Shown one piece after another: positions 1 to 9,029 of a stretch of 64,000 bases of DNA. Under the pieces are notes generated by a model, which saw only the letters and a list, made by a program, of their open reading frames with translations, did no database searches and was not told where the DNA came from. This DNA is from Flavobacteriaceae bacterium. Its GTDB lineage: Bacteria > Bacteroidota > Bacteroidia > Flavobacteriales > Flavobacteriaceae. Where the stretch lies: contig JAIPBH010000002.1 of the NCBI GenBank assembly GCA_021739635.1, positions 62,001 to 126,000 on the forward strand, in the 5' to 3' direction. Position numbers and translations under genes: made by a program. Each line of letters starts with the position of its first letter. The stretch's first letter is position 1.

Positions 1-127
1 CACCATCAACAATTTTTGCCATAGAATAATCATAGGCTGTTAGCATAGAAATTTTTTCTCCATTGGCTTTCATATCAACCAATGTTTTAACGGTGATGCG
101 TTTGTATTCTTTTTTTGCTGTAGACAT
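1..127 (-). CDS. panB: 3-methyl-2-oxobutanoate hydroxymethyltransferase PanB, N-terminal end (cut by window edge)
   Basis: Only the first 42 codons are inside the window. They read [16 protein letters not shown] followed by a stretch containing [17 protein letters not shown], the first beta strand and loop of PanB. The family makes ketopantoate from 2-oxoisovalerate and methylene-tetrahydrofolate in cytosolic pantothenate (CoA) synthesis. The ATG at 127 is the only sensible start and lies in an A-rich context. The gene is transcribed leftward, away from the gene at 252. The rest of the protein is not visible, so the active site cannot be checked. Confidence 0.85.
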   Translation of the reverse strand, partial: MSTAKKEYKRITVKTLVDMKANGEKISMLTAYDYSMAKIVDG

Positions 128-251
128 AATTTGTTTGTTATAAGATTGTAAAAATAGTAAATAATATGATGAGTGACATATTGTTAAACTTTTCTTTAAC
201 TGCATGTATCAAAACTAGATTAAGATTATATTTATTCAAAAATTTAATACC

Positions 252-713
252 ATGACCAGAATTATAGCTTATTTATGCATTATTTTAACATCAACATTAT
301 ATGCTCAAGAAGAAGAAGCAATTAAAGTTAAAGCTGCCGTTGATACGTTTTTTGAAGGATTTCACAAAGGGGATACAACACTTATGAAATCTGTAATGAT
401 AGATAAGATATTTTTGCAAACTACCTTTACAAATAAAGAAGGAATTAATACTCTGGTTACAGAGAAGCCTTCAGAATTAATTAATGCCATAGCCAATAGA
501 ACAAGCGACCAAAAATGGGACGAACGATTGTTGGATTATAACATTCAAATAGATGGTACTATGGCACATGTTTGGACACCTTATGAATTTTGGTTTAATG
601 ATACGTTTAGTCATTGTGGTGTCAATTCATTTCAGTTATTTAATGATAATGGACAATGGAAAATAATTTATTTAATTGATACCAGAAGGAGAGAAGGTTG
701 TAATCAACCTTAG
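252..713 (+). CDS. Secreted NTF2-like (SnoaL/lumazine-binding-like) protein
   Basis: This 153-residue protein begins with a signal peptide (hydrophobic residues about 3-16, ending near LYAQ). The rest looks like one cone-shaped NTF2-like domain: an early helix with FFEGFHKGD, a central stretch with VWTPYEFWFND, and a final strand with QWKIIYLIDTR. Family members of this size are common secreted proteins of Bacteroidota with no fixed reaction, so no substrate is proposed. It is monocistronic, faces divergently from panB, and converges with sdaA. Its stop codon lies inside a 7-bp hairpin (694-711). Confidence 0.7.
   Translation: MTRIIAYLCIILTSTLYAQEEEAIKVKAAVDTFFEGFHKGDTTLMKSVMIDKIFLQTTFTNKEGINTLVTEKPSELINAIANRTSDQKWDERLLDYNIQIDGTMAHVWTPYEFWFNDTFSHCGVNSFQLFNDNGQWKIIYLIDTRRREGCNQP
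694..711. terminator. Hairpin between convergent genes, possible bidirectional terminator
   Basis: AAGGTTG (694-700) and CAACCTT (705-711) form a perfect 7-bp stem with a TAAT loop that runs into the stop codon of the NTF2-like gene. No T-run follows on either strand, so it is at best a weak intrinsic terminator. Its place between two convergent genes favours a 3'-end role. Confidence 0.4.
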
Positions 714-724
714 AATATTATCAA

Positions 725-2146
725 CTAACAATCCGACAAATTGACGCCTACGGCTAAACCACCTTCAGAGGTTTCTTTGTATTTTGAGTTCATGTCTTTT
801 GCTGTTTCCCACATGGTTGAAATAACTTTATCTAAAGGAACTTTTACATTTTTAGGATTAGTTTCTAAAGCCATTTCAGCAGCATTTATTGCTTTAATAG
901 CTCCCATAGCATTACGCTCAATACAAGGTATTTGTACCAATCCACCAATAGGGTCACAGGTTAATCCTAAATGATGTTCCATAGCAATTTCGGCAGCAAT
1001 TAATACTTGCTCAGGTGTGCCACCAAGTAATTCTGTTAAAGCACCAGCAGCCATAGCTGATGATACGCCAATTTCGGCTTGACAACCACCCATAGCTGCA
1101 GAAATTGTTGCCCCTTTTTTAAAGATGCTACCAATTTCTCCAGCAACTAATAAGAATTTTTTAATATGTTTAAAATCGGCTTCATGGTTTTCAATAACCA
1201 TATAGTACATAAGCACAGCAGGAATAACGCCAGCGCTTCCATTAGTTGGAGCTGTTACAACACGACCTAAAGAGGCATTAACTTCATTTACACTTAATGC
1301 AAAACAGCTTACCCATTTTAGTATTTGCCTAAACTTAACCTCTGTCAATCGAATAGTTTCTAACCATTCTTGAGGATTACTATATGGTAAATCTCCTTTT
1401 AAGTTTTTCAGAATATCATTGGCACGTCTTCGTACATTTAAACCTCCAGGAAGATTACCTTCAGTATGACAACCAATATACATACACTCCAACATGGTAT
1501 TCCAGATGCGTTGTAATTCAAAGTCAATGGTTTCAATAGAACGAATGGATTTTTCGTTTTCTAATACAACATCAGAAATAGAAAGATTTAATTCTTTACA
1601 GTATGTTAAAAGTTCTGTTCCTAATTTTATGGGATATGGAAATGTGTTGAATATTTCTTTATTTCTTTTTGAATTTTTTCGTTCTTCTTTTACAACAAAT
1701 CCACCTCCAATAGAATAAAATGTTGATTTATGATTTTTGCCATTAATTACAGATGAAAACACTAAACTATTGGCATGAAAGGGTAAAAAATTTCTATTGA
1801 AAACAATCTGATTGTCAGGGTTAAATTCAAGAGTTTTTTCATTATTAAGAAGTATAGTATTGCTGTTTTTTATGTAAGCAATAATTTCATTAATGTTTTC
1901 AATTGGAATCAATTCAGGATTAGCACCACTTAATCCAAGCATAATGGCTAAATCAGTGGCATGTCCTTTTCCTGTTAATGATAACGACCCATATAAATCT
2001 ACTTGAATACGTTCAACCTTATCAAAAACATGAGCTTCTTTCAATTCTTTAATCCATCGTTCTGCGGCTCTCCATGGTCCCAATGTATGAGAACTAGAAG
2101 GTCCAATACCAATTTTTAACATGTCAAAAACAGAAATGCATTCCAT
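725..2146 (-). CDS. sdaA: L-serine ammonia-lyase, iron-sulfur type, single chain
   Basis: The enzyme deaminates L-serine to pyruvate and ammonia in the cytosol using a [4Fe-4S] cluster. The 473 residues match the full-length single-chain form: a beta domain at about 3-150 opening with [17 protein letters not shown], and an alpha domain at about 190-460. The three cluster cysteines are visible at C355 (GGCQAE), C397 (TCDPIGG) and C408 (PCIERN). The last residue is C473. In the Legionella enzyme the C-terminal cysteine caps the fourth iron (tail-in-mouth), and the same arrangement is likely here. The gene is transcribed leftward, divergent from dnaK with 178 bp between, and no partner gene is joined to it. 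Confidence 0.93.
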   Translation of the reverse strand: MECISVFDMLKIGIGPSSSHTLGPWRAAERWIKELKEAHVFDKVERIQVDLYGSLSLTGKGHATDLAIMLGLSGANPELIPIENINEIIAYIKNSNTILLNNEKTLEFNPDNQIVFNRNFLPFHANSLVFSSVINGKNHKSTFYSIGGGFVVKEERKNSKRNKEIFNTFPYPIKLGTELLTYCKELNLSISDVVLENEKSIRSIETIDFELQRIWNTMLECMYIGCHTEGNLPGGLNVRRRANDILKNLKGDLPYSNPQEWLETIRLTEVKFRQILKWVSCFALSVNEVNASLGRVVTAPTNGSAGVIPAVLMYYMVIENHEADFKHIKKFLLVAGEIGSIFKKGATISAAMGGCQAEIGVSSAMAAGALTELLGGTPEQVLIAAEIAMEHHLGLTCDPIGGLVQIPCIERNAMGAIKAINAAEMALETNPKNVKVPLDKVISTMWETAKDMNSKYKETSEGGLAVGVNLSDC

Positions 2147-2231
2147 ATAAATAAATGTGGTTTTACACCGGTAAAAATAGTTTTTTCAATTGAACTCTAG
2201 TGCAAAATAATTTAAAGTTTGAAATTATAAA

Positions 2232-2271
2232 TGACAGCTTGTCAGTTTTTTGTTGTTGGCATAATCATTGA
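2232..2271 (+). promoter_or_regulatory. dnaK control region: TGACA palindrome plus sigma-54-like promoter
   Basis: TGACA-GCT-TGTCA (2232-2244) is a perfect 5-bp inverted repeat. Twelve bases downstream lies TGGCATAATCATTGA (2257-2271), which fits the -24/-12 pattern TGGCAY-N5-TTGC except that the final C is A. The expected transcript start is about 12 bp further on, leaving a leader of roughly 40 nt before the dnaK ATG at 2325. No good TTTG/TAnnTTTG pair is seen in this gap. Assigning the box to RpoN is an inference. Confidence 0.45.
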
Positions 2272-2324
2272 CTTTAACACCATGAATTTGAAAATGAACA
2301 TTCAACACAAATAAAAAATATATT

Positions 2325-4232
2325 ATGAGTAAAATTATTGGAATCGATTTAGGAACAACCAACTCTTGCGTTTCTGTAATGGAAGGTAACGAACCTGTGG
2401 TTATCCCAAACGCAGAAGGTAAAAGAACAACGCCATCGGTTATTGCATTTGTAGAAGGCGGCGAAATTAAAGTTGGTGACCCAGCAAAACGTCAAGCAGT
2501 GACTAATCCAACAAAAACCGTTTATTCTATTAAACGTTTTATGGGAAATAAATATTCTGAATCTCAAAAAGAAGCAGAACGCGTACCTTATAAAGTTGTA
2601 AAAGGAGATAATGATACTCCAAGAGTAGATATTGATGGGCGTTTATATACGCCACAAGAATTATCAGCTATGATTCTTCAAAAAATGAAGAAAACTGCTG
2701 AAGACTATTTAGGAACAACCGTAACAGAAGCTGTTATCACTGTACCAGCATATTTTAACGATTCACAACGTCAAGCTACTAAAGAAGCAGGAGAAATTGC
2801 GGGCTTAAAAGTGAGAAGAATTATTAATGAGCCTACTGCCGCAGCATTAGCTTACGGCTTAGATAAAAAAGGTAAAGACCAAAAAATTGTGGTATTTGAC
2901 TTTGGTGGAGGAACACATGACGTATCAATCCTTGAATTGGGTGATGGTGTATTTGAAGTATTATCAACCGACGGAGATACTCATTTAGGTGGTGATGATG
3001 TGGATGAAAAAATTATAGGTTGGTTGGCAGATGAATTTAATGCTGAAGAAGGCATGGATTTACGTAAAGACCCAATGTCATTACAACGTTTAAAAGAAGC
3101 TGCTGAAAAAGCCAAGATTGAATTATCATCATCAGCACAAACCGAAATTAATTTACCATATATCACAGCAACAGCAAGTGGTCCAAAACATTTAGTTCGT
3201 ACCTTAACACGTTCAAAATTTGAACAATTGATTGACGATTTAGTAAAACGTACCATTGCGCCATGCGAATCGGCTTTAAAAGCAGCTGGTTTATCAAAAA
3301 GTGATATAGATGAAGTTATTTTAGTAGGTGGTTCTACACGTATTCCTGCAGTACAAGCAGCCGTTGAAAAATTCTTTGGAAAAACACCAAGCAAAGGTGT
3401 AAACCCAGACGAAGTAGTTTCATTAGGTGCTGGTATCCAAGGTGGTGTATTATCTGGTGATGTAAAAGATGTGTTGTTATTAGATGTAACACCTTTATCA
3501 TTAGGTATTGAAACCATGGGTAATGTTATGACGAAGCTTATTGAAGCTAACACAACCATTCCTACTAAAAAATCACAAATATTTTCAACAGCGGCCGATA
3601 ATCAACCATCTGTAGAAATACATGTATTGCAAGGTGAACGTGCTATGGCAGCCGATAATAAAACTATTGGACGTTTTCACTTAGATGGTATTCCACCAGC
3701 AAGACGTGGTACACCACAAATTGAAGTAACTTTTGATATTGATGCAAACGGTATTATACATGTAACAGCAGGTGATAAAGCAACTGGTAAAACGCAAGAT
3801 ATTCGTATTGAAGCGTCTTCAGGCTTAACCGAAGAAGAAATTAAACGCATGAAAGCTGATGCTGAAGCTAATGCTGAGGCTGATAAAAAAGCTATTGAAA
3901 ATGCTCAAAAATTAAATGAGGCAGATTCTTTAATTTTCCAAACTGAAAAATTATTAGAAGAATCAGGTGATAAATTATCAGCAGATAATAAATCTAAAAT
4001 AGAAGGAGCTTTACAAGAATTAAAAACAGCTTACGCAACGAAAGATGTTGCAACTATTCAACCTGCTTTAGACAATTTGAATGAGATTTGGAAAACAGCT
4101 AGTGAAGAAATTTACAAAGCTCAAGCCGAAGGACAACAAGGTGGTGCACAACCAGGAGCTGATGCTTCATCTCAAAGTGGTCAATCTGAAACTAGTGATG
4201 TTGAAGACGTTGATTTTGAAGAGGTCAAATAA
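2325..4232 (+). CDS. dnaK: Molecular chaperone DnaK (Hsp70)
   Basis: DnaK is the ATP-dependent cytosolic chaperone that works with DnaJ and GrpE. The protein is full length (635 residues). The ATPase domain covers about 1-385, opening with [17 protein letters not shown] and containing [12 protein letters not shown] and the [11 protein letters not shown] segment. The substrate-binding beta domain follows with [18 protein letters not shown] (about 388-405), then the helical lid and a Gly/Gln-rich linker ending in [11 protein letters not shown], the usual acidic tail. The H in GGGTHDV, where E. coli has F, is a common variant in this phylum. The gene stands alone, without dnaJ or grpE beside it, and has its own terminator at 4254. 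Confidence 0.98.
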   Translation: MSKIIGIDLGTTNSCVSVMEGNEPVVIPNAEGKRTTPSVIAFVEGGEIKVGDPAKRQAVTNPTKTVYSIKRFMGNKYSESQKEAERVPYKVVKGDNDTPRVDIDGRLYTPQELSAMILQKMKKTAEDYLGTTVTEAVITVPAYFNDSQRQATKEAGEIAGLKVRRIINEPTAAALAYGLDKKGKDQKIVVFDFGGGTHDVSILELGDGVFEVLSTDGDTHLGGDDVDEKIIGWLADEFNAEEGMDLRKDPMSLQRLKEAAEKAKIELSSSAQTEINLPYITATASGPKHLVRTLTRSKFEQLIDDLVKRTIAPCESALKAAGLSKSDIDEVILVGGSTRIPAVQAAVEKFFGKTPSKGVNPDEVVSLGAGIQGGVLSGDVKDVLLLDVTPLSLGIETMGNVMTKLIEANTTIPTKKSQIFSTAADNQPSVEIHVLQGERAMAADNKTIGRFHLDGIPPARRGTPQIEVTFDIDANGIIHVTAGDKATGKTQDIRIEASSGLTEEEIKRMKADAEANAEADKKAIENAQKLNEADSLIFQTEKLLEESGDKLSADNKSKIEGALQELKTAYATKDVATIQPALDNLNEIWKTASEEIYKAQAEGQQGGAQPGADASSQSGQSETSDVEDVDFEEVK

Positions 4233-4253
4233 GATTTTTTTATAACAATTATT

Positions 4254-4285
4254 AAAACGCAATCAGAAATGGTTGCGTTTTTTTG
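4254..4285 (+). terminator. Rho-independent terminator of dnaK
   Basis: AAAACGCAA (4254-4262) pairs with TTGCGTTTT (4273-4281) around a ten-base loop, and the 3' arm runs into a T-tract. The position 22 bp after the dnaK stop fits an intrinsic terminator. Confidence 0.8.
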
Positions 4286-4335
4286 TTTAATAATATCAAA
4301 AGAAGTAGATAAGTTATGCGTGCATAATATTTTAT

Positions 4336-4343
4336 TATATTTG
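4336..4343 (+). promoter_or_regulatory. Bacteroidota -7 box before the flavoprotein gene
   Basis: TATATTTG matches the TAnnTTTG -7 element exactly and sits 18 bp before the ATG at 4361. No clear TTG is found at the usual -33 distance, so the promoter may be weak or activator-dependent. Confidence 0.45.
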
Positions 4344-4360
4344 TTTAAATTGAAAAAAAT

Positions 4361-5308
4361 ATGTCAACTAAACTTTCTAATCTTATAAATATTACATACC
4401 CAATCATTCAAGCGCCTATGTTTTTAGTTTCAAATACATCTATGGTTATTGAAGCTATGAAAGGAGGTATTGCAGGATGTATTCCAGCTTTAAATTATAG
4501 AACATTAGAAGAACTTAGGGCAGCCTTAAAACAATTAAAAGATGCTAAGGTTGAAGGTGGTTCTTATGGGTTTAATTTGATTGTGAATAAATCTAATTTA
4601 AAATACAAAGCACAATTAGAAGTCATTTGTGAAGAAGGCTGTGACTTTATTATAACATCATTAGGAAGCCCTGAAGAAACAATTAATCAAGCACATAAAG
4701 TAGGAATTAAAGTATTTTGTGATGTAGTTGATTTGAAATTTGCTCAAAAAGTAGAAGAATTAGGTGCAGATGCTATTATAGCTGTTAATAATGAAGCAGG
4801 TGGACACAGAGGAGACAAATCACCTGAAGAATTAATTAAAAATATTGTGTCCAATTGTAATATTCCTGTAATTTCTGCTGGCGGTGTTGGTTGTAAAGCA
4901 GACATTGATAAAATGTTAAATTTTGGAGCCGCAGGAGTTTCTGTTGGCAGCCCTTTTATAGCTTCTGTTGAAGCAAATGTTACTGATGAATATAAACAAG
5001 CTTGTGTAGAGTATGGAGCTAAAGATATTGTAGTAACAGAGCGGATTTCAGGAACACCTTGTACAGTAATAAACACATCTTATGTTCAGAAAATAGGAAC
5101 CAAGCAAATGTGGTTAGAATCTGTTTTAAACAAGAATAAAAAACTTAAAAAATGGGTGAAAATGATTCGGTTTTCAATTGGTATGAAAGCAACTGAAAAT
5201 GCCGCAACTAAAGTAACTTATAAAACCGTTTGGGTAGCCGGACCAAGTATTGAGCATACCAAAGAAATTTTACCAGTAAAAAAAATCATAAAAAGATTAA
5301 TAGAGTAA
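4361..5308 (+). CDS. NAD(P)H-dependent flavin oxidoreductase, nitronate monooxygenase (2-nitropropane dioxygenase) family
   Basis: This 315-residue TIM-barrel flavoprotein belongs to the family that oxidises alkyl nitronates, or in related members reduces quinones or enoyl substrates. The N-terminus has IIQAPMFLVSN, typical of the FMN-binding start. NNEAGGHRG carries the family's active-site histidine (H149). VISAGGVG plus GAAGVSVGSPFIAS forms the FMN phosphate site. The substrate cannot be named from sequence. It is a single gene between the dnaK terminator and a 433-bp leader region. Confidence 0.8.
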   Translation: MSTKLSNLINITYPIIQAPMFLVSNTSMVIEAMKGGIAGCIPALNYRTLEELRAALKQLKDAKVEGGSYGFNLIVNKSNLKYKAQLEVICEEGCDFIITSLGSPEETINQAHKVGIKVFCDVVDLKFAQKVEELGADAIIAVNNEAGGHRGDKSPEELIKNIVSNCNIPVISAGGVGCKADIDKMLNFGAAGVSVGSPFIASVEANVTDEYKQACVEYGAKDIVVTERISGTPCTVINTSYVQKIGTKQMWLESVLNKNKKLKKWVKMIRFSIGMKATENAATKVTYKTVWVAGPSIEHTKEILPVKKIIKRLIE

Positions 5309-5741
5309 TATCAATTAATTCATAATATTTTTTGTTTCCTATTCTTTAGTAACTGTTAACTATTGTTTTTTTTGCTATAAATTCAACAGTATTTCAATAA
5401 AAAAAACACCTTTACTTTTTATATTTACTTGAGTTATATATAATTTAATAGGCATTTATATGTTAATCGATTAGGTATTTTGTCATGTAGGGTTTTGAAT
5501 AGTCAAAACCTATTAATGCTACATAATTTCAAAGGTCATTCAACGACTCAAAGCGAATAATCTAAATTTTATTAACAGCAATAATCATTTGTTGAGATTT
5601 TTTTTGCAGAACCTACAATACATTAACAAATTTATAAACAATATTATTTAGAGAGCTAAATAATTAATTAAATTATTTTGTAGTCCAATGGATAATATTA
5701 CTTTTAGTTTTTTAAATTTTAACTAAACAATTTTAAAACTA
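5309..5741 (+). other. 433-bp non-coding leader of the sugar permease gene with a two-part stem
   Basis: No open frame with protein-like content was found. A nested stem is present: ATGTAG (5485-5490) pairs with CTACAT (5519-5524) and directly encloses GGTTTTGA-ATAG-TCAAAACC (5491-5510), with an eight-base bulge on the 3' side. The rest is AT-rich, with no clear -7 box found close to the ATG at 5742. It could be a long regulated 5' leader or an operator. A palindrome-binding repressor is an equal alternative. Confidence 0.4.
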
Positions 5742-7181
5742 ATGGTAAATTCTGAAAATTCACCCACTAAGTGGAGTCAATTCATTCCACTTGTAACTGT
5801 TTTCTTTTTTTGGGGATTTGTTGCTGCAAGTAATGATATTCTTATTCCTGTATTCAAAAAAGCATTTGATTTAACACAGGGGCAAAGCCAACTTGTTTCT
5901 TTGGCATTTTATATTGCATATACAGTTGGTTCTCTTATTTATATGGGAATTTCTATTTTAATGAAAAAAGATATTGTCAATAAAATAGGGTATAAAAATG
6001 GACTTGTATTAGGACTTGTTATTTCTGCTTTAGGAACATTATTATTTTATCCAGCAGCAAATACTGGTTCATTTGCTTTAATGTTATCAGGTTTATTCAT
6101 CGTAGCTTTAGGGTTTTCGTTACAGCAAACTGTGGCTAATCCATTGGCAATTGCATTGGGACCAATTTCAACAGGTTCACAACGTTTAACATTGGCTGGG
6201 GGAATTAATAATTTTGGAACTACTATTGGGCCACTTATTGTAAGCTTTGCCATATTTGGAACTTCTGTTGGTTCTGCAACAAATATGAGTATTGAGAGTG
6301 TAAAAATCCCATATTTGATATTAGGTTTAGCATTTTTACTCGTAGCTATTTTATTAAAATTTTCGTCATTACCCGATAAACCAAAAATGATTTTAGAGGA
6401 AGCAGATAGTCCTGAAAAGACTAGGTCTTCTGCATTAAAATACCCACAGTTAGTATTAGGTATGATTGGTATTTTTGTTTATGTAGGTGTTGAGGTTTCT
6501 ACAGCAAGTAATTTACCTGCTTATATGGAGCATAATTTAAATTTTGCCATTTCAGATATCGCACCTTATATTTCATTGTATTGGGCAAGTTTAATGATAG
6601 GCCGTTGGACAGGAGCTGTTGAAGCCTTTACTAATGATATCAGTCTTCGTAAAATATTACGTTTTATAGCGCCATATCTTGCTTTTGGGGTGTTTTTAGC
6701 TGTCAATGCCATTGCAAAACACAATTTAACACCTTTTTATGTTTATGCTTTAATTGTTTTAGTTTTAATAGCTGCTGATATAGCTAGTAAAGGTAATCCT
6801 GCCAGAATGTTATTAATATTTTCTCTTTTAGGAATTCTAGCTTTAATAGTTGGAATGTCTAATGATGGAATGGTTAGTGTGTATGCATTTACTAGTGTAG
6901 GATTGTTTTGTAGTACATTATGGCCTTGTATTTTTACTCTAGCTGTTAGTGGCTTAGGTAATAATACAAGTCAAGGAAGTAGTTTTTTAATCATGATGAT
7001 TATGGGAGGTGGTATTGTTAGTTGGTTACAAGGTTATGTATCAGAAAGTATAGGAATTCAAGCAAGTTATATAATTGGTGTATTTTGTTTTACCTATCTA
7101 GCTTTTTATGCATGGAAAGTAAAAGGTATTTTAAGAGCTCAAGGTATTAGTTTTGAAGAAAAGATAGCTGGAGGTCATTAA
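5742..7181 (+). CDS. MFS sugar permease, FucP-like (FHS family)
   Basis: This 479-residue inner-membrane carrier has about twelve hydrophobic segments. The first contains VFFFWGFVAASNDILIPVFKK, the FHS-family signature around the first helix and loop. The middle has GLFIVALGFSLQQTVANPLA, and the loop after it has GGINNFGTTIGP. FHS proteins such as FucP and GluP import sugars by proton symport. The particular sugar cannot be read here. An SGNH hydrolase follows after a terminator, so they are not clearly one operon. The long structured upstream region (5309-5741) suggests regulated expression. Confidence 0.85.
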   Translation: MVNSENSPTKWSQFIPLVTVFFFWGFVAASNDILIPVFKKAFDLTQGQSQLVSLAFYIAYTVGSLIYMGISILMKKDIVNKIGYKNGLVLGLVISALGTLLFYPAANTGSFALMLSGLFIVALGFSLQQTVANPLAIALGPISTGSQRLTLAGGINNFGTTIGPLIVSFAIFGTSVGSATNMSIESVKIPYLILGLAFLLVAILLKFSSLPDKPKMILEEADSPEKTRSSALKYPQLVLGMIGIFVYVGVEVSTASNLPAYMEHNLNFAISDIAPYISLYWASLMIGRWTGAVEAFTNDISLRKILRFIAPYLAFGVFLAVNAIAKHNLTPFYVYALIVLVLIAADIASKGNPARMLLIFSLLGILALIVGMSNDGMVSVYAFTSVGLFCSTLWPCIFTLAVSGLGNNTSQGSSFLIMMIMGGGIVSWLQGYVSESIGIQASYIIGVFCFTYLAFYAWKVKGILRAQGISFEEKIAGGH

Positions 7182-7200
7182 AACATGTAAACTTCATAAT

Positions 7201-7231
7201 AAAAATCCTAATGAATTACATTAGGATTTTT
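7201..7231. terminator. Strong bidirectional terminator after the permease gene
   Basis: AAAAATCCTAATG (7201-7213) and CATTAGGATTTTT (7219-7231) form a perfect 13-bp stem around AATTA. T-runs are created on both strands. Confidence 0.88.
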
Positions 7232-7268
7232 ATTGTAAATATTTAATAATAAATAAACTATATGTGTT

Positions 7269-7958
7269 ATGAAGTGTTTTAAGTATGTTATGCTAATTAT
7301 TTTTTTCTCTTTTATAAATCAAGTAGCTAATGCGCAAGATTGGGCAAATTTGAAAAAGTTTAAAAAAGAGAATTATGAGATTATGAACTCATCCGTTAAA
7401 AAAGATTATATCGTTTTTATGGGAAATTCCATTACTGAAGGATGGTTAGCATATCATCCTGAATTTTTTGAAGAAAATCCATATATAAATAGAGGTATTG
7501 GTGGTCAAACAACATCACAAATGGTATTACGTTTCAAACAAGATGTTATTGATTTGAAACCATCAGTTGTTGTTATTTTAGCTGGGATAAATGATATTGC
7601 TCAAAACACAGGACCAATTTCTATAGAAATGATTGCTGAAAACATCAAATATATGGCAGAATCAGCAAAAGCAAATCAAATACAGGTTGTTTTGTGTTCA
7701 GTACTTCCTGCTATAGATTTTTCATGGAGACCAGGTTTAGAGCCTGCAGAAAAAGTGATGCATTTGAATAGGCTTATAAATAATTATGCTAAAAATAATC
7801 ATATAGTTTATGTTGATTATTTTTCAGCTATGGTTGACACTTCTAATGGTTTAAAAAAAGAACTAGGAACTGATATGGTGCATCCAAACAAAAACGGTTA
7901 TCTAGTCATGGAACCACTTGTAAGAGAAGGCATAAAGAAGGCATTAAATCAAAATTAG
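7269..7958 (+). CDS. Secreted SGNH/GDSL-family esterase
   Basis: The 229-residue protein has a cleavable signal peptide (residues about 1-22, ending VANAQ). Block I is MGNSITEGW with nucleophile S54, block II has RGIGGQTTSQM, block III has LAGINDI, and block V is DMVHPNKNGY with D202 and H205, so the Ser-Asp-His set is complete. Relatives deacetylate sugars or hydrolyse small esters outside the cytoplasm. Placement next to a sugar permease fits carbohydrate ester removal, but that is inference. It converges with the GNAT gene, with only 15 bp between. Confidence 0.88.
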   Translation: MKCFKYVMLIIFFSFINQVANAQDWANLKKFKKENYEIMNSSVKKDYIVFMGNSITEGWLAYHPEFFEENPYINRGIGGQTTSQMVLRFKQDVIDLKPSVVVILAGINDIAQNTGPISIEMIAENIKYMAESAKANQIQVVLCSVLPAIDFSWRPGLEPAEKVMHLNRLINNYAKNNHIVYVDYFSAMVDTSNGLKKELGTDMVHPNKNGYLVMEPLVREGIKKALNQN

Positions 7959-7973
7959 AAATAAAAAAAATAC

Positions 7974-8525
7974 TTACTTTTTATTAATCCATTCTTCTTT
8001 TAATATGCCATAACAGCAAGTATTCCTTTTGTAACCATCTGTTAAATAGACATTTTTACGCAAAATACCTTCAAGTTTACAGTCTAGTTTTTCAACAGCT
8101 TTTCTTGATCTTATATTACGTTCATCTATTCTAAATTCAACTTTTTCAAAGTTTAAAGTTTCAAAAGCATAATCAAGCATCAGCCTTTTCATGTGACTAT
8201 TTAAACCAGTTCCTTGAAATTCTCTACCAATCCAAGTAGAACCAATTTCTAAAACCTTATAATTCCAGTTAATATTCATATATCTGGTAGTGCCAGCATA
8301 TTCCTTTTTAACTTTATCAAAAATAATAAACGGAATAGCCGTTTTGTGATAATATCCATCAACGGCAATTTCAACATAGTCTTTTAATTTTTCAGGAGTT
8401 GAAATATCACTGGGAGAATATTGTATTAAGTTGTCTTGTTGAGCAACGAAATGTAAATGCTTGTAATTGCTTAAATCAAGCAAAGATAACTTCACATAGT
8501 CGTTTTCTAAAGTAGGTACTTTCAT
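7974..8525 (-). CDS. GNAT-family N-acetyltransferase, RimJ/RimL-like
   Basis: The 183-residue protein shows the GNAT fold order. KLSLLDLSNYKHL opens the domain, YKVLEIGSTWIGREFQGTGLN carries the acetyl-CoA pyrophosphate loop (Q/RxxGxG/A type), and the family's late segment FEKVEFRIDERNIRSRKAVEKL is clear at about 125-146. The ending KLEGILRKNVYLTDGYKRNTC is typical of the RimL-type branch. These enzymes acetylate protein N-termini or small amines. The substrate is unknown. It is divergent from the menI-like gene, and both promoters lie in the 76-bp gap. Confidence 0.85.
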   Translation of the reverse strand: MKVPTLENDYVKLSLLDLSNYKHLHFVAQQDNLIQYSPSDISTPEKLKDYVEIAVDGYYHKTAIPFIIFDKVKKEYAGTTRYMNINWNYKVLEIGSTWIGREFQGTGLNSHMKRLMLDYAFETLNFEKVEFRIDERNIRSRKAVEKLDCKLEGILRKNVYLTDGYKRNTCCYGILKEEWINKK

Positions 8526-8601
8526 AATTCGTTCAAATCAAGATTTAATTTTAGGTTTGGTTTTGTACTTTTACATTCCAGTTTAAAAATACATTATTTA
8601 T

Positions 8602-9027
8602 ATGCAATTATCTAAAGAAGATGTCATAGCTAAAGCAAATTCGGTTTGTAAAGGTACATTAATGGAGACATTAAATATTGAAGTTATTGATTATGGAAGT
8701 GATTTTTTAACTGCAAGAATGCCCGTAAATTCAAGAGTTTACCAGCCAGATGGTGTTTTACATGGAGGCGCAACAGCAGCATTAGCCGAAAGTGTGGGAA
8801 GTTTTGCAGCCCATATTTTTGTTGATACTAACGAGTATTTTGTTCGTGGCATAGAAATTACGGCCAATCATTTAAAAAGTGTAACCGAAGGGTTTATTTA
8901 TGCTAAAGCAACTTTTTTACATAAAGGAAGAACCACACAATTATTAGATATAAAAATTACTGATGATCATGATCATTTAATATCTGTTTGTAGATTGTCA
9001 ACCATTTCATTACCAAAAAAGAAATAG
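8602..9027 (+). CDS. menI: Hotdog-fold thioesterase, PaaI/MenI-like (probable DHNA-CoA thioesterase)
   Basis: The 141-residue single-hotdog protein has the PaaI-type core: GVLHGGATAALAESVGSFAA (about 51-70), where the HGG segment and the following glutamate form the active site, and later YAKATFLHKGRTTQLLDI. Its gene runs into menF (2-bp gap) and then menD. This context suggests the step that hydrolyses 1,4-dihydroxy-2-naphthoyl-CoA in menaquinone synthesis. The assignment depends on neighbours, and a general acyl-CoA thioesterase cannot be excluded. Confidence 0.8.
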   Translation: MQLSKEDVIAKANSVCKGTLMETLNIEVIDYGSDFLTARMPVNSRVYQPDGVLHGGATAALAESVGSFAAHIFVDTNEYFVRGIEITANHLKSVTEGFIYAKATFLHKGRTTQLLDIKITDDHDHLISVCRLSTISLPKKK

Positions 9028-9029
9028 AT

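Noticed and set aside
2981-3559. A 192-codon open frame antisense to dnaK
   Set aside because: It mirrors codon structure of dnaK, has Ser/Thr/Pro-rich shadow composition and no family features.
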